Source of the DNA: Verrucomicrobiales bacterium
GTDB taxonomy: Bacteria > Verrucomicrobiota > Verrucomicrobiia > Limisphaerales > J093
NCBI GenBank assembly: GCA_024233305.1
Contig: JACKPV010000026.1
Coordinates: 248,001-312,000 of the forward strand
Reading direction: 5' to 3'
Length of the DNA: 64,000 bases
Every line of letters starts with the position of its first letter. Positions within the stretch are counted from its first letter, which is position 1. Of the stretch, positions 8,384-16,940 are shown in pieces. A program made the position numbers and the translations under genes. Under the pieces are notes generated by a model. That model made no database searches, was not told where the DNA came from, and saw only the letters and a list, made by a program, of their open reading frames with translations.

Positions 8384-11300
8384 ATGAGAACTGCTTCATT
8401 CGCTCTTCTGTTCTGCCTGGCTGGGTTTATCGAGCACACCTCGGCCGCCCCCTTCACCCGGCTGGTCCCACGGCCGGCTCCCGAGATCGCGGGAGCGGCG
8501 CGCGACTACCCGGGCGGGAACCACAAGGTGGCGCATCTCGTCGATGGCGATCCGCGCACGGAGTATTCGTCGGCCTCGTTGGGACCGGACACGTTCGTCG
8601 AGTTCGATTTCGGGGAACCGGTGCGTCTCGCGGCCTTCCGGCATCTGGACCGCAATGATCCCGCCACTGTGGCGGCCTCGGTGCTGCACTTCCTGGACGC
8701 GGCAGGGCGGGAGGTGGGGCGGGCAACGGTCGAGCATGCGAACGCCCGGGCCGGCGTGACTTTCCACGTGCTGCCGGAACCGGTCATGACCCGGCGGGTG
8801 CGCTGGCAGGTGAGCCGGCTCGGGCCGCAGGGTTACGGCACCGTGGGCGGCGCCGAGATCGCCTTCTTTGCCGCGGGTCCCCTCGAACCGCAGCCGGTGG
8901 GGATCGAGATCACCACCGAAGCCCCCGCGCTCGCCGAACGGACCGACGCCGGTCTGCGCCAGCCCTTGCGGGTGCGGGTCGATTATCCTTACGCCGAACC
9001 CATCGAAGTCCTGGTGGCGCTGGGCGATGCGGAACCGCGGCCGTTGCGGTTGGCTGCGGGGCGGCAAACGGTCGAGATCCCCCTGCCTCCGGCGTCGGCG
9101 GAACGCCGGTTGCGGCTTTCGGTCACGACCACCGACGGGCAGCCTTTGCGGGCGCAGGTCGTCACGGTTCCGCCCTTCCGTGAACTGACGGTTTACATCC
9201 TCCCGCATTCGCACACGGACATCGGCTACACCGAAATCCAGACCGACATCGAAGAGAAGCAGGTCAACAATCTGCTGGCCGGGATGGCGGCCGCGGGCCG
9301 CACGGCGGAATACCCGGAAGGAGCGCGTTTCGTCTGGAATGTCGAGGTGCTGTGGGCCGCCGACCTCTTCCTCCGCCGTCTCGACGCGCCGCAGCGGGAG
9401 GCGTTCTTCGCCGCCGTGCGTCGGGGGGAGGTTGCCTTGAACGGCATGTATCTCAACGAACTCACGGGGCTTTGCCGGCCGGAGGAACTCGTGCGCCTGT
9501 TCCGGTTTGCCACCGAAATGCGTCGCGCAACCGGAGTGCCCCTGGACGCCGCGATGATGAGCGATGTTCCGGGCCTGACCTGGGGCGCCGTGCCCGCGAT
9601 GAACAGCGCCGGCATCCGCTACCTGTCCACGGCGCCGAACTACTTCGACCGCATCGGCAACATCCTCGTCGAATGGGAGAATCGCCCGTTCTGGTGGGTC
9701 GGTCCGGATGGCCGGTCGCGCGTGCTGGTCTGGATTCCGTTCTGGGGCTACGCGATGTCGCATCGTTACGGGCGCTTGTCCCCCACGCTCGTCGAGGATT
9801 TCCTCACCGGCCTGGCGAAGCGCGATTATCCCTACGAAATCGCGTATGTGCGCTGGGCCGGTCACGGCGACAACGGGGTGCCGGACCCGGCGATCTGCGA
9901 CTTCGTTCGGGATTGGGGCGCCCGTTACGCCTGGCCGCGCTTCATCATCGGTTCCACGCATGAAGCCTTCGCCGCCTTCGAGCGACGGCATGGGACCGAG
10001 TTGCCCGAGGTGACCGGCGACTGGACCCCGTATTGGGAGGATGGCGCGGGGTCGTCCGCTTTGGAGACCGCGTTGAACCGGGCAAGTTCCGAGCGGTTGA
10101 CGCAGGCCGAAGCCCTCTGGGCAATGCTCGCCCCCGAACGTTATCCGGCCCCGGATTTTGCCGAGGCGTGGCGGAACGTCCTCCTTTACTCGGAGCACAC
10201 CTGGGGCGCCTGGTGCAGCGTCAGCGAACCCCTGCGCCGCGAAACCCTCGAGCAATGGGCGATCAAGCATTCCTACGCCGCCGCTGCCGACCGGCAATCG
10301 CGCGCGTTGATCGAACGGGCGAAATCCCTGTCGCCGGGCGAGGTCGTGGTGGACGCCGTGGATCTCTACAATACGACCTCCTGGCCGCGCACGGAGTTGG
10401 TGACCATCCCGCGGGATTTCTGCGAAGGCCGCGATCGCGTGACCGACGATCAGGGGCAGCCGGTCGCCTCGCAGCGTCTGGCCAGCGGGGAACTGGTCCT
10501 GCTGGCCCGGGAGGTGCCGCCGTTTGCCGCCCGGCGCTACCGCTTCGAGCGGGGCGCCCCGCACGTCATCGGGGAGGCGCGCGCCGCCGAACTCGAAATC
10601 GAGAACGCTTCCCTTCGCGTCATTCTCGACCCCCAAACGGGCGCCATCGCCGGGCTTTACCGTCAGGGCTCGGAGGTCAACCTCGTCGACGCCTCCGCCG
10701 GCGGGCAGCTGAACGACTACCTCTATCTCATCGGCGACGATCCCGCCGATGCGCGACGCAACGATCCGCCGACCATTCAGCTCAAGGAGCGGGGCCCTCT
10801 GGTGGTCTCGTTGCTGGTCCGCTCAACCGCGCCCGGTTGCCACCGGCTTGAGCGCGAGGTTCGACTGGTGGCCGGCCTCGACGAGGTCGCGCTGTTCAAC
10901 CTCGTGGACAAGGCGCGGCTGGTGGCGGACAGCTATCATGCCACGGAAGGCAAGGAGAGCGTGAACTTCGCCTTTCCGTTCAATGTGCCGGGCGGGCGGA
11001 TACGGATCGAGGTGCCGTTCGGCGTGGTGCGACCGGATCTCGATCAAATACCCAGCGCCTGCAAGAACTGGTTCACGGCGGGCCGCTGGGCGGATGTTGC
11101 CAACGACGATTACGGCCTCACATGGGTCACCTTGGACGCGCCGTTGGTCGAGGTGGGCGAACTCAGCGCCACCTTGCTCAACTCCCAGACCGACCCTGAT
11201 GTCTGGCGCCGTTATGTGGGCCCCACCCAACGGCTCTTTTCCTGGGCCATGAACAACCATTGGGGGACCAACTACCGGGCCTGTCAGGAGGGCCCCGTGA

Positions 11301-11674
11301 TGTTCCGCTATGTGCTGCGCCCACACTCGGGCTATGACCCGGCGGCCGCCTCGCGCCTTGCCATCGCCACGACCCAGCCGCTCATTCCGATCCGCGCCCG
11401 GGGGCCGCGCCCCGACCCGCGGCCGCGGTTGACCGTGGAGGATCCCGCGGTCCTGGTCTGCGGTCTGAAACCGGCCGACGACGGGCAGGGACTGGTCGTG
11501 CGACTTTGGGGCGCCGCCGGCCGGGATGCCGCCGTGTCCTTGAACTGGCGGGCGCCGGCGCCGGTGCGGAGCTGGTTGAGCGACACGGGCGAAGGCCGGG
11601 GAAGCGAGGTCCAGGGCGACGTCGAGGTTCCCGGCTGGGGGTTGGTCACGCTTCGGGCCGAGCCCGGGCGGTAG
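8384..11674 (+). CDS. Exported GH38-like (alpha-mannosidase-like) glycoside hydrolase with discoidin-type domain
   Basis: From the ATG at 8384 the protein is 1096 residues with a signal peptide (MRTASFALLFCLAGFIEHTSA). Residues of about 40-165 look like an F5/8 type C (discoidin) carbohydrate-binding domain (HLVDGDPRTEYSS...VEFDFGEPV). A GH38-type catalytic domain begins at residues 271-285 with PHSHTDIGYTE, where His275, His277 and Asp279 correspond to the zinc ligands of the family H-x-H-x-D. Asp394 in SDVPGLTWG sits where the nucleophile is expected. The C-terminal half is beta-sandwich-like, with NNHWGTNYRACQEGP. The motifs diverge from classical alpha-mannosidases, so the substrate is uncertain. 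The in-frame extension to 8180 lies in repeat copy 2 and is rejected. Confidence 0.8.
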   Translation: MRTASFALLFCLAGFIEHTSAAPFTRLVPRPAPEIAGAARDYPGGNHKVAHLVDGDPRTEYSSASLGPDTFVEFDFGEPVRLAAFRHLDRNDPATVAASVLHFLDAAGREVGRATVEHANARAGVTFHVLPEPVMTRRVRWQVSRLGPQGYGTVGGAEIAFFAAGPLEPQPVGIEITTEAPALAERTDAGLRQPLRVRVDYPYAEPIEVLVALGDAEPRPLRLAAGRQTVEIPLPPASAERRLRLSVTTTDGQPLRAQVVTVPPFRELTVYILPHSHTDIGYTEIQTDIEEKQVNNLLAGMAAAGRTAEYPEGARFVWNVEVLWAADLFLRRLDAPQREAFFAAVRRGEVALNGMYLNELTGLCRPEELVRLFRFATEMRRATGVPLDAAMMSDVPGLTWGAVPAMNSAGIRYLSTAPNYFDRIGNILVEWENRPFWWVGPDGRSRVLVWIPFWGYAMSHRYGRLSPTLVEDFLTGLAKRDYPYEIAYVRWAGHGDNGVPDPAICDFVRDWGARYAWPRFIIGSTHEAFAAFERRHGTELPEVTGDWTPYWEDGAGSSALETALNRASSERLTQAEALWAMLAPERYPAPDFAEAWRNVLLYSEHTWGAWCSVSEPLRRETLEQWAIKHSYAAAADRQSRALIERAKSLSPGEVVVDAVDLYNTTSWPRTELVTIPRDFCEGRDRVTDDQGQPVASQRLASGELVLLAREVPPFAARRYRFERGAPHVIGEARAAELEIENASLRVILDPQTGAIAGLYRQGSEVNLVDASAGGQLNDYLYLIGDDPADARRNDPPTIQLKERGPLVVSLLVRSTAPGCHRLEREVRLVAGLDEVALFNLVDKARLVADSYHATEGKESVNFAFPFNVPGGRIRIEVPFGVVRPDLDQIPSACKNWFTAGRWADVANDDYGLTWVTLDAPLVEVGELSATLLNSQTDPDVWRRYVGPTQRLFSWAMNNHWGTNYRACQEGPVMFRYVLRPHSGYDPAAASRLAIATTQPLIPIRARGPRPDPRPRLTVEDPAVLVCGLKPADDGQGLVVRLWGAAGRDAAVSLNWRAPAPVRSWLSDTGEGRGSEVQGDVEVPGWGLVTLRAEPGR

Positions 11675-11769
11675 CCGGATCGACACCGGCCTCCCCGCTT
11701 CCCCTTCGGAACGACAGTCCCCGCGGGGCAACCAGCGCCTGCGCGGCAGCGAGGGGCTTTCGTCGTGCT

Positions 11770-11802
11770 TTGTTGCGAACTTGTCACCTTTCCGTCACTC
11801 GA
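11770..11802 (+). promoter_or_regulatory. PHO box in front of phoB
   Basis: Three 11-base direct repeats lie 14-46 bases before the phoB ATG: TTGTTGCGAAC, TTGTCACCTTT and CCGTCACTCGA. The last two share GTCAC at the same place. This is the 11-bp-spaced TGTCA pattern bound by PhoB in other bacteria, and it suggests autoregulation by phosphate starvation. Confidence 0.6.
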
Positions 11803-11815
11803 CGAACATGCGCCC

Positions 11816-12520
11816 ATGGTAACGACGGACTTCGTGAAACCGAAGATCCTGGTGGTGGACGACGAACCGGATGCCGTGGACCTCATCGCCTTCAATCTCA
11901 AGGCGGCGGGGTTCCGGGTGACGGCAGCGCCGGACGGCGAAGTGGCGTTGAAGAAGGCGCGGCAGGAGAGCCCCGACCTCATCGTCCTCGACCTGATGCT
12001 GCCCGAGGTCGATGGGCTCGAGGTCTGCAAGATACTGCGGCGCGACACCGCGACAGCGGGCATCCCCATCGTGATGTTGACGGCCCGCGCGGAGGAGGTG
12101 GATCGCGTGCTGGGACTCGAACTCGGCGCGGACGATTACATCACGAAACCGTTCAGTCCGCGGGAACTCGTGCTCCGGATCAAGAACCTGCTCCGTCGGC
12201 GCCACGGGGGCGAGGGGGGGGATCCCGATCGGCTGCAGATCGACGAACTGGTCATCGATGTGCCGCGCCACTTGGTCACGGTGGCGGGCCGCGCCGTCGA
12301 ACTCACCGCGACCGAATTCCGGCTGCTCAGCGTGCTGGCCCAGCGGCGGGGACGGGTGCAATCCCGGGATCAGCTGCTGCGCGACGTCTGGGATTACGAC
12401 AGTCTGATCGATACCCGGACCGTGGACACGCACATCCGGCGGTTGCGGGAGAAACTCGGGAAGGCGGCGCGGTTTCTCGACACGGTCCGGGGCGTGGGGT
12501 ATCGCTTTGCGGAAAGCTGA
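11816..12520 (+). CDS. phoB: PhoB-type response regulator (OmpR/PhoB family)
   Basis: The 234-residue protein has a receiver domain with acidic pair Asp15/Asp16 (ILVVDDEPD), phosphoacceptor Asp59 (LIVLDLMLP), Thr89 and Lys111 (DDYITKPFSP). A winged-helix DNA-binding domain follows (LTATEFRLLSVLAQ...GRVQSRDQLL...RTVDTHIRRLREKLG...VRGVGYRF). Sequence style and the paired kinase fit PhoB, which activates phosphate-scavenging genes. I chose the ATG at 11816 because the extension to 11765 would translate the PHO box. The kinase gene follows after 23 bases. No pst or phoU genes are in the window, so the phosphate assignment rests on family resemblance and the PHO box. Confidence 0.88.
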   Translation: MVTTDFVKPKILVVDDEPDAVDLIAFNLKAAGFRVTAAPDGEVALKKARQESPDLIVLDLMLPEVDGLEVCKILRRDTATAGIPIVMLTARAEEVDRVLGLELGADDYITKPFSPRELVLRIKNLLRRRHGGEGGDPDRLQIDELVIDVPRHLVTVAGRAVELTATEFRLLSVLAQRRGRVQSRDQLLRDVWDYDSLIDTRTVDTHIRRLREKLGKAARFLDTVRGVGYRFAES

Positions 12521-12543
12521 GCGTCCCCGCGATCGTTCACCCG

Positions 12544-13767
12544 ATGGGTTCCTATCTCGCCTTGCTGGCCCTGGTGGCCGCCGTCGTGTTCGCCGTCCTT
12601 TGGCTGCGCGGGCAATCGGTCGTCCGGACCCTGCGTGCAACCCTCGAGGCGACCCGTTCCCGCTTGACGGCCCAGGCGGAGGAGCAGGAGCGGCTGCTGG
12701 AACAAGCCATGGTCCGGCGCGAGGCGCTGTTCGACAGCATGGGCGACGGCGTTCTGCTGCTCGATGCCGGCGGCGACATCCAGCTCGTCAACCGGGCCTT
12801 CTGCCGGCTGTTTCACCTTCCTTCGGACGTTCAGGGCCGTCCGGTCGAGGAAGCCGTCCGGTTGCCCGCGTTGCAGGCCGTGATCCGCAAGGCGCGCGAG
12901 AACGGTTCCGTGCCGGCAATCGAGCTCGCGCTGGAAGGCGTCGGCCACCGGACACTCGAAGTCAACGCCACCCGCATTCAGCGGGCCGGCTCCGAATGCG
13001 AAGGCCTGCTGCTCGTTTGCCATGATCTGACCCGGCTCAAACAGTTGGAGAACACCCGCAAGGAGTTCGTGGCGAACGTGAGCCACGAACTCCGCACTCC
13101 GCTGTCGATCATCAAGGGATACGTCGAGACCATCCTGGATGGCGCCGCCACCCGCCCCGAGGAGGTTACCCGCTTCCTCCGCATCGTGCTCAAGCACACC
13201 AATCTCCTCGCCACGCTGAGCGATGATCTCCTCACCATCTCGAGCATCGAGTCGGGCGAAACGAAGCTCGATCTGCGGCCGGTTTCCCTGCGCCGGCTCA
13301 CCGGCCTGGTCCTGGATGACCTGCGACCCCGCGCGGAGCGGCGCCAGGTTACCCTGGTGAACGAAGTCCCACCGGGACTGACCGCGCGCGCCGATGCCGG
13401 CCGCATCCAGCAGGTGGTCCTGAACCTCGTGGACAACGCGGTCAAGTACGGCCGCCCCGAGGGACACGTCTGGGTGGGGGGCAAATCCGTCGACGAGCGG
13501 TTGGTCGAGGTCTGGGTGCGCGATGACGGTCCGGGCATTCCTCCGGACGCGCTGACCCGCATCTACGAGCGTTTCTACCGGGTGGACAAGGCGCGTTCGC
13601 GCGACCAGGGCGGCACCGGCCTGGGGCTCGCCATCGTGAAACACCTCGTGCAGTCCCACGGCGGCGAGGTCCGGACCGAAAGCCATCCGGGGCAGGGGGC
13701 GCGCTTCCACTTCACCCTCCCCGCGGCGGCGAACGAAGGCGCCGACCAGTCCGCGTCCAGTCAGTGA
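12544..13767 (+). CDS. phoR: PhoR-type sensor histidine kinase
   Basis: The 407-residue kinase has a single N-terminal membrane segment (residues 3-20), a short coiled stretch, a PAS domain (RREALFDSMGDGVLLLDAGG...), the HisKA motif with phosphorylated His181 (VSHELRTPLSIIKGY), and a HATPase domain with N box VLNLVDNAVKYG, G1 VRDDGPGIP and G2 GGTGLGLAIVKHL. The lack of a large periplasmic sensor is typical of PhoR, which senses through the Pst/PhoU complex. It is cotranscribed with phoB. Its stop codon reads TGAGCCGTGGCC, close to the terminus of the dispersed palindromic element, although no element follows. Confidence 0.88.
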   Translation: MGSYLALLALVAAVVFAVLWLRGQSVVRTLRATLEATRSRLTAQAEEQERLLEQAMVRREALFDSMGDGVLLLDAGGDIQLVNRAFCRLFHLPSDVQGRPVEEAVRLPALQAVIRKARENGSVPAIELALEGVGHRTLEVNATRIQRAGSECEGLLLVCHDLTRLKQLENTRKEFVANVSHELRTPLSIIKGYVETILDGAATRPEEVTRFLRIVLKHTNLLATLSDDLLTISSIESGETKLDLRPVSLRRLTGLVLDDLRPRAERRQVTLVNEVPPGLTARADAGRIQQVVLNLVDNAVKYGRPEGHVWVGGKSVDERLVEVWVRDDGPGIPPDALTRIYERFYRVDKARSRDQGGTGLGLAIVKHLVQSHGGEVRTESHPGQGARFHFTLPAAANEGADQSASSQ

Positions 13768-13960
13768 GCCGTGGCCGGTGAGGAGCGATCCGCGCCCAAT
13801 TCGTCGAGAATCACCCCGGCTGCCCGCCGCCCGGAAGACCCCAGGCACGCTCTCTCGGACGTTCAGAGCACCAAACCTCGACGGGAATCAGGAGGATGCT
13901 CTTCGGTAGACCAGGCGCAGGTCGGTTCCGGACAAGGCGCCAAGTTCTCTGTCGCCCCGG

Positions 13961-14060
13961 AGGGCGCACGGTCACGATCTTCCCAAAGCGGCGCGCACGG
14001 AGTGACACGCCCTATCACCTGGCCCGGGTAGGGCGCGCAGTCCCCTGCGCGCCGGGCCAG
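13961..14060. repeat. Two adjacent inverted repeats in the phoR-pheT gap
   Basis: The 470-base gap 13768-14237 has no gene. At 13961-14013, AGGGCG and GTCAC are mirrored by GTGAC and CGCCCT. At 14019-14060, CTGGCCC and GGCGCGCA are mirrored by TGCGCGCC and GGGCCAG with a six-base bulge, giving a 15-bp stem. There is no T-tract, so neither is a typical terminator. They resemble REP-type palindromes. The remaining 180 bases before pheT show nothing clear. Confidence 0.5.
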
Positions 14061-14237
14061 GTTCCTCCCTTGCTTACTTCCAGAACAGTATCGAGGGCAG
14101 TGCCGGCGGCTCACAAGGACTCCGCACCTCAGACCGCTGCGTTTCTGGGCTTTCGCCTGCAAGCCAGTCGGTGGGCGCTGGCGTTCCGGAGATAGCGCTT
14201 CTCCGCGCGTGGCTTTTCCGCTACTCCTCTCGGCCTG

Positions 14238-16703
14238 ATGAAGGTCACGCTGAACTGGCTGAAGAAGTACGTCGATTTTGACTGGTCGCCGGAGGAACTC
14301 GGCGAGCGCCTGACAATGCTCGGTCTCGAGGTTGAGGCCATTGAGACGCTTGGCGGCGAGTTCGCCGGCGTGGTGGTGGCCCAGGTGCTCACCCGCGAAA
14401 AGCACCCCAACGCGGACAAGCTCTCCGTCTGCCGGGTGACCGATGGCAGCGAAGAACGGCAGATCGTCTGTGGCGCGCAGAACTTCAAGGCCGGCGACAA
14501 GGTGCCGTTGGTGCTGCCCGGCGCCACCCTGCAGCCGTCGCCGGATGAAAAGCCCTTCACCATCAAGGCCAGCAAGATCCGCGGCGTCGAGTCCTTCGGA
14601 ATGATGTGCTCGGGACGCGAACTCGGCCTTTCGGATGATCACGAGGGCCTGATGATCCTGTCGGCGGACGCCCCTCTGGGCCAGCCGTTCGCCGCCTTTC
14701 TGGGCCGCGCGGAGAGCGATGTGCTTTACGATCTCGAGGTGACGCCCAACCGCCCGGACTTGAACAGTGTGATCGGGATCGCGCGCGAGATCGCCGCCGC
14801 CACCGGGAATCCCCTGCGCCTGCCGTCCGTGGAACTGGCCGGGGAAGCCGGGACCGCCGCCGGAGAAATGGTCGAGGTGCGCCTCGAAGCGCCAGACCTG
14901 TGCGGCCGTTACAACGCCCGGATCATTCGGGGCGTGCGGGTGGGTTCGAGCCCCGACTGGCTGCGGCAGTGTCTCGAGAAGGTCGGCCTGCGCAGCATCA
15001 ACAACGTCGTGGACGTGACGAATTTCGTCATGCTCGAAACCGGGCAACCCCTGCACGCCTTCGACCATCACCTCGTGGCGCGCGGGAAGAACGGCAAACC
15101 GGCCATCATTGTGCGCCGGGCCGCCGAGGGGGAACCTTTCACCACCCTGGACGGGCAGGAACACCGGCTCACCGGCGACATGTTGCTCATCGCCGACGAG
15201 GAAAAGGGGATTGCCCTGGCCGGGGTAATGGGCGGTTTGAACACCGAGATCAGGGAAACGACGACGGACGTTCTCCTCGAATGCGCTTGGTTCGCGCCCG
15301 CGGGCATCCGTCGGACGGCGAAGGCGCTCGGCCTGCGCACCGACGCATCGTATCGCTTCGAGCGGGGGGCGGACATCGGGATTTGTGACTGGGCCAGCCG
15401 GCGTTGCGCGCAACTGATCCTCGAGACTGCCGGCGGGCAGGCGGACGAAGGCGCCGTGGACGCGATGGCCGAACCCATCCGCCACCGTCAGGTGACCGTG
15501 CGCCATAAGAAGGTCAACGAGTTGCTCGGCATCGAACTCCAGGCCGGTGAAATCGACTATTACCTCGGGCAACTCGGGCTGAAGAAAGCCGTCCAGCGAC
15601 CCGCGGCCGTGGATGCGTCGGCGAGCCGGGCGAGCGAGTCCGGGTTCATCATCCCGACCTTCCGCGTGGATCTCAAACGGGAGGCCGATCTGATCGAGGA
15701 AGTGTGCCGGCTGCACGGCGTGGACAAGATCCCGGCCACACCACCGCGCGGCGCCATCGGACACAACGATTTCGACGGTGTGCATGATCAGCTCGCCGAA
15801 GCGCGGCGGTTGCTCAGCGGATTGGGGCTGGATGAAGCGCAGGGGCAGACGTTGATCGCCGCGGCGGCAGCGCATCGGGTGGTGGCGCCGGAGGCCGTCA
15901 TGCCCTTGGAACACCCTCTGAGCAGCGATATGAACGTGCTGCGTCCCAGCCTGCTGCCCGGCATGCTCGATGCGCTTCGGCACAACGTCAGTCGGAAAAA
16001 CAACGACGTCGCGCTGTTCGAGATTGGCCGGGTCTTCCTGGCCGGGGGAGAACCGCCGCGTGAACAGCGACGCCTGGCGATTGCGTTGACCGGGCAACGG
16101 GATCCGGCGTTCTGGAGCGGCGCCGACCGGGGCGCGAAATACGAAGTGCTCGATCTGAAGGGCCTGCTTGAGGAGTTCCTGGAGCAATTCGGACTGCGCG
16201 GCGTGGCCTGGAACCGGCGTGCCAGTATTACGCCGCTCTTCTGCGAATCGGCCGAAGTGAGGCTGGGCGGGCGGATCGTCCTGGGCGAACTGGGGCAGGT
16301 GATGCCGCCCCTCGCGCGCGAGTACGATCTGCGGGATCCCGTGTTCCTGGCGGAACTGGATCTGGACGTCCTCCTGGCCCGCCGCAATGCAGCGCGTTCC
16401 TTCAAGGCCCTGCCCCAATACCCGAGCAGCCGCCGGGACATCGCCATGTTCGTGCCGGAAACGGTCACTCACGAGGACATCGTCCAGGCGATCCGCAAGG
16501 CCCGGGCCACCAATCTCGAAACGGTGGAGATCTTCGACGTGTTCCGGGGACGGAACGTGCCGGAGGGACAGAAGAGCGTGGCCTACGCCTGCGTCTACCG
16601 CAGTCCGGAAAAGACGTTGACCGATCCGGAGGTGAACACCGCCCATGAACGGGTGGTCGAGCAGCTCCGCCGCGATCTTCATGTGGCAATCCGGGACACA
16701 TAA
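14238..16703 (+). CDS. pheT: Phenylalanine--tRNA ligase beta subunit
   Basis: PheT forms the alpha2-beta2 enzyme that charges tRNA-Phe. The 821-residue protein starts MKVTLNWLKKYVDFD and has the EMAP-like tRNA-binding domain (VVVAQVLTREKHPNADKLSV, about 45-155), the B3/B4 editing region (NVVDVTNFVMLETGQPLHAFD), the B5 domain, a catalytic-fold domain, and the anticodon-binding FDX-ACB domain at the end (FKALPQYPSSRRDIAMFV). Length and order are normal. It has no pheS beside it: upstream is phoR on the same strand after 470 bases and downstream is a convergent GH gene. The alpha subunit must be encoded elsewhere. Confidence 0.96.
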   Translation: MKVTLNWLKKYVDFDWSPEELGERLTMLGLEVEAIETLGGEFAGVVVAQVLTREKHPNADKLSVCRVTDGSEERQIVCGAQNFKAGDKVPLVLPGATLQPSPDEKPFTIKASKIRGVESFGMMCSGRELGLSDDHEGLMILSADAPLGQPFAAFLGRAESDVLYDLEVTPNRPDLNSVIGIAREIAAATGNPLRLPSVELAGEAGTAAGEMVEVRLEAPDLCGRYNARIIRGVRVGSSPDWLRQCLEKVGLRSINNVVDVTNFVMLETGQPLHAFDHHLVARGKNGKPAIIVRRAAEGEPFTTLDGQEHRLTGDMLLIADEEKGIALAGVMGGLNTEIRETTTDVLLECAWFAPAGIRRTAKALGLRTDASYRFERGADIGICDWASRRCAQLILETAGGQADEGAVDAMAEPIRHRQVTVRHKKVNELLGIELQAGEIDYYLGQLGLKKAVQRPAAVDASASRASESGFIIPTFRVDLKREADLIEEVCRLHGVDKIPATPPRGAIGHNDFDGVHDQLAEARRLLSGLGLDEAQGQTLIAAAAAHRVVAPEAVMPLEHPLSSDMNVLRPSLLPGMLDALRHNVSRKNNDVALFEIGRVFLAGGEPPREQRRLAIALTGQRDPAFWSGADRGAKYEVLDLKGLLEEFLEQFGLRGVAWNRRASITPLFCESAEVRLGGRIVLGELGQVMPPLAREYDLRDPVFLAELDLDVLLARRNAARSFKALPQYPSSRRDIAMFVPETVTHEDIVQAIRKARATNLETVEIFDVFRGRNVPEGQKSVAYACVYRSPEKTLTDPEVNTAHERVVEQLRRDLHVAIRDT

Positions 16704-16849
16704 CCCGCCCGCAGTTCGACTTCCTGGCGTCCCGAATAAACCGTGCAACCCGGCAACGAGCGCAACCACCGAGTGGCGCCGGTTCGGGGCCGGGTTGGTT
16801 CCACCACCATTGCGGCTGCAACCCAGCCACGACTCACAGCCTGGCACCG

Positions 16850-16940
16850 CTCAGCCGTATCGATTCAACACGGGGTAGCCGCCGACGTGTAGTCGGCGCT
16901 GATTTTCATGGGCTCCTGCGGTCTCGCGGGTCACGGCTCA
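16850..16940 (-). repeat. Intergenic palindromic element, internally deleted copy 3
   Basis: A complete left terminal repeat (CTCAGCCGTATCGATTCAAC, then GTAGCCGCCGACGTGTAGTC) is followed by GCGGTCTCGCGGGTCACGGCTCA. Against the 20.3 kb copy this lacks about 110 interior bases but keeps the far terminus. That terminus supplies the stop codon of the convergent GH106-like gene (16938-16940). Confidence 0.75.

Noticed and set aside
14019..14060. GC-rich hairpin as a phoR terminator
   Set aside because: There is no T-tract, and it lies about 250 bases after the stop codon.
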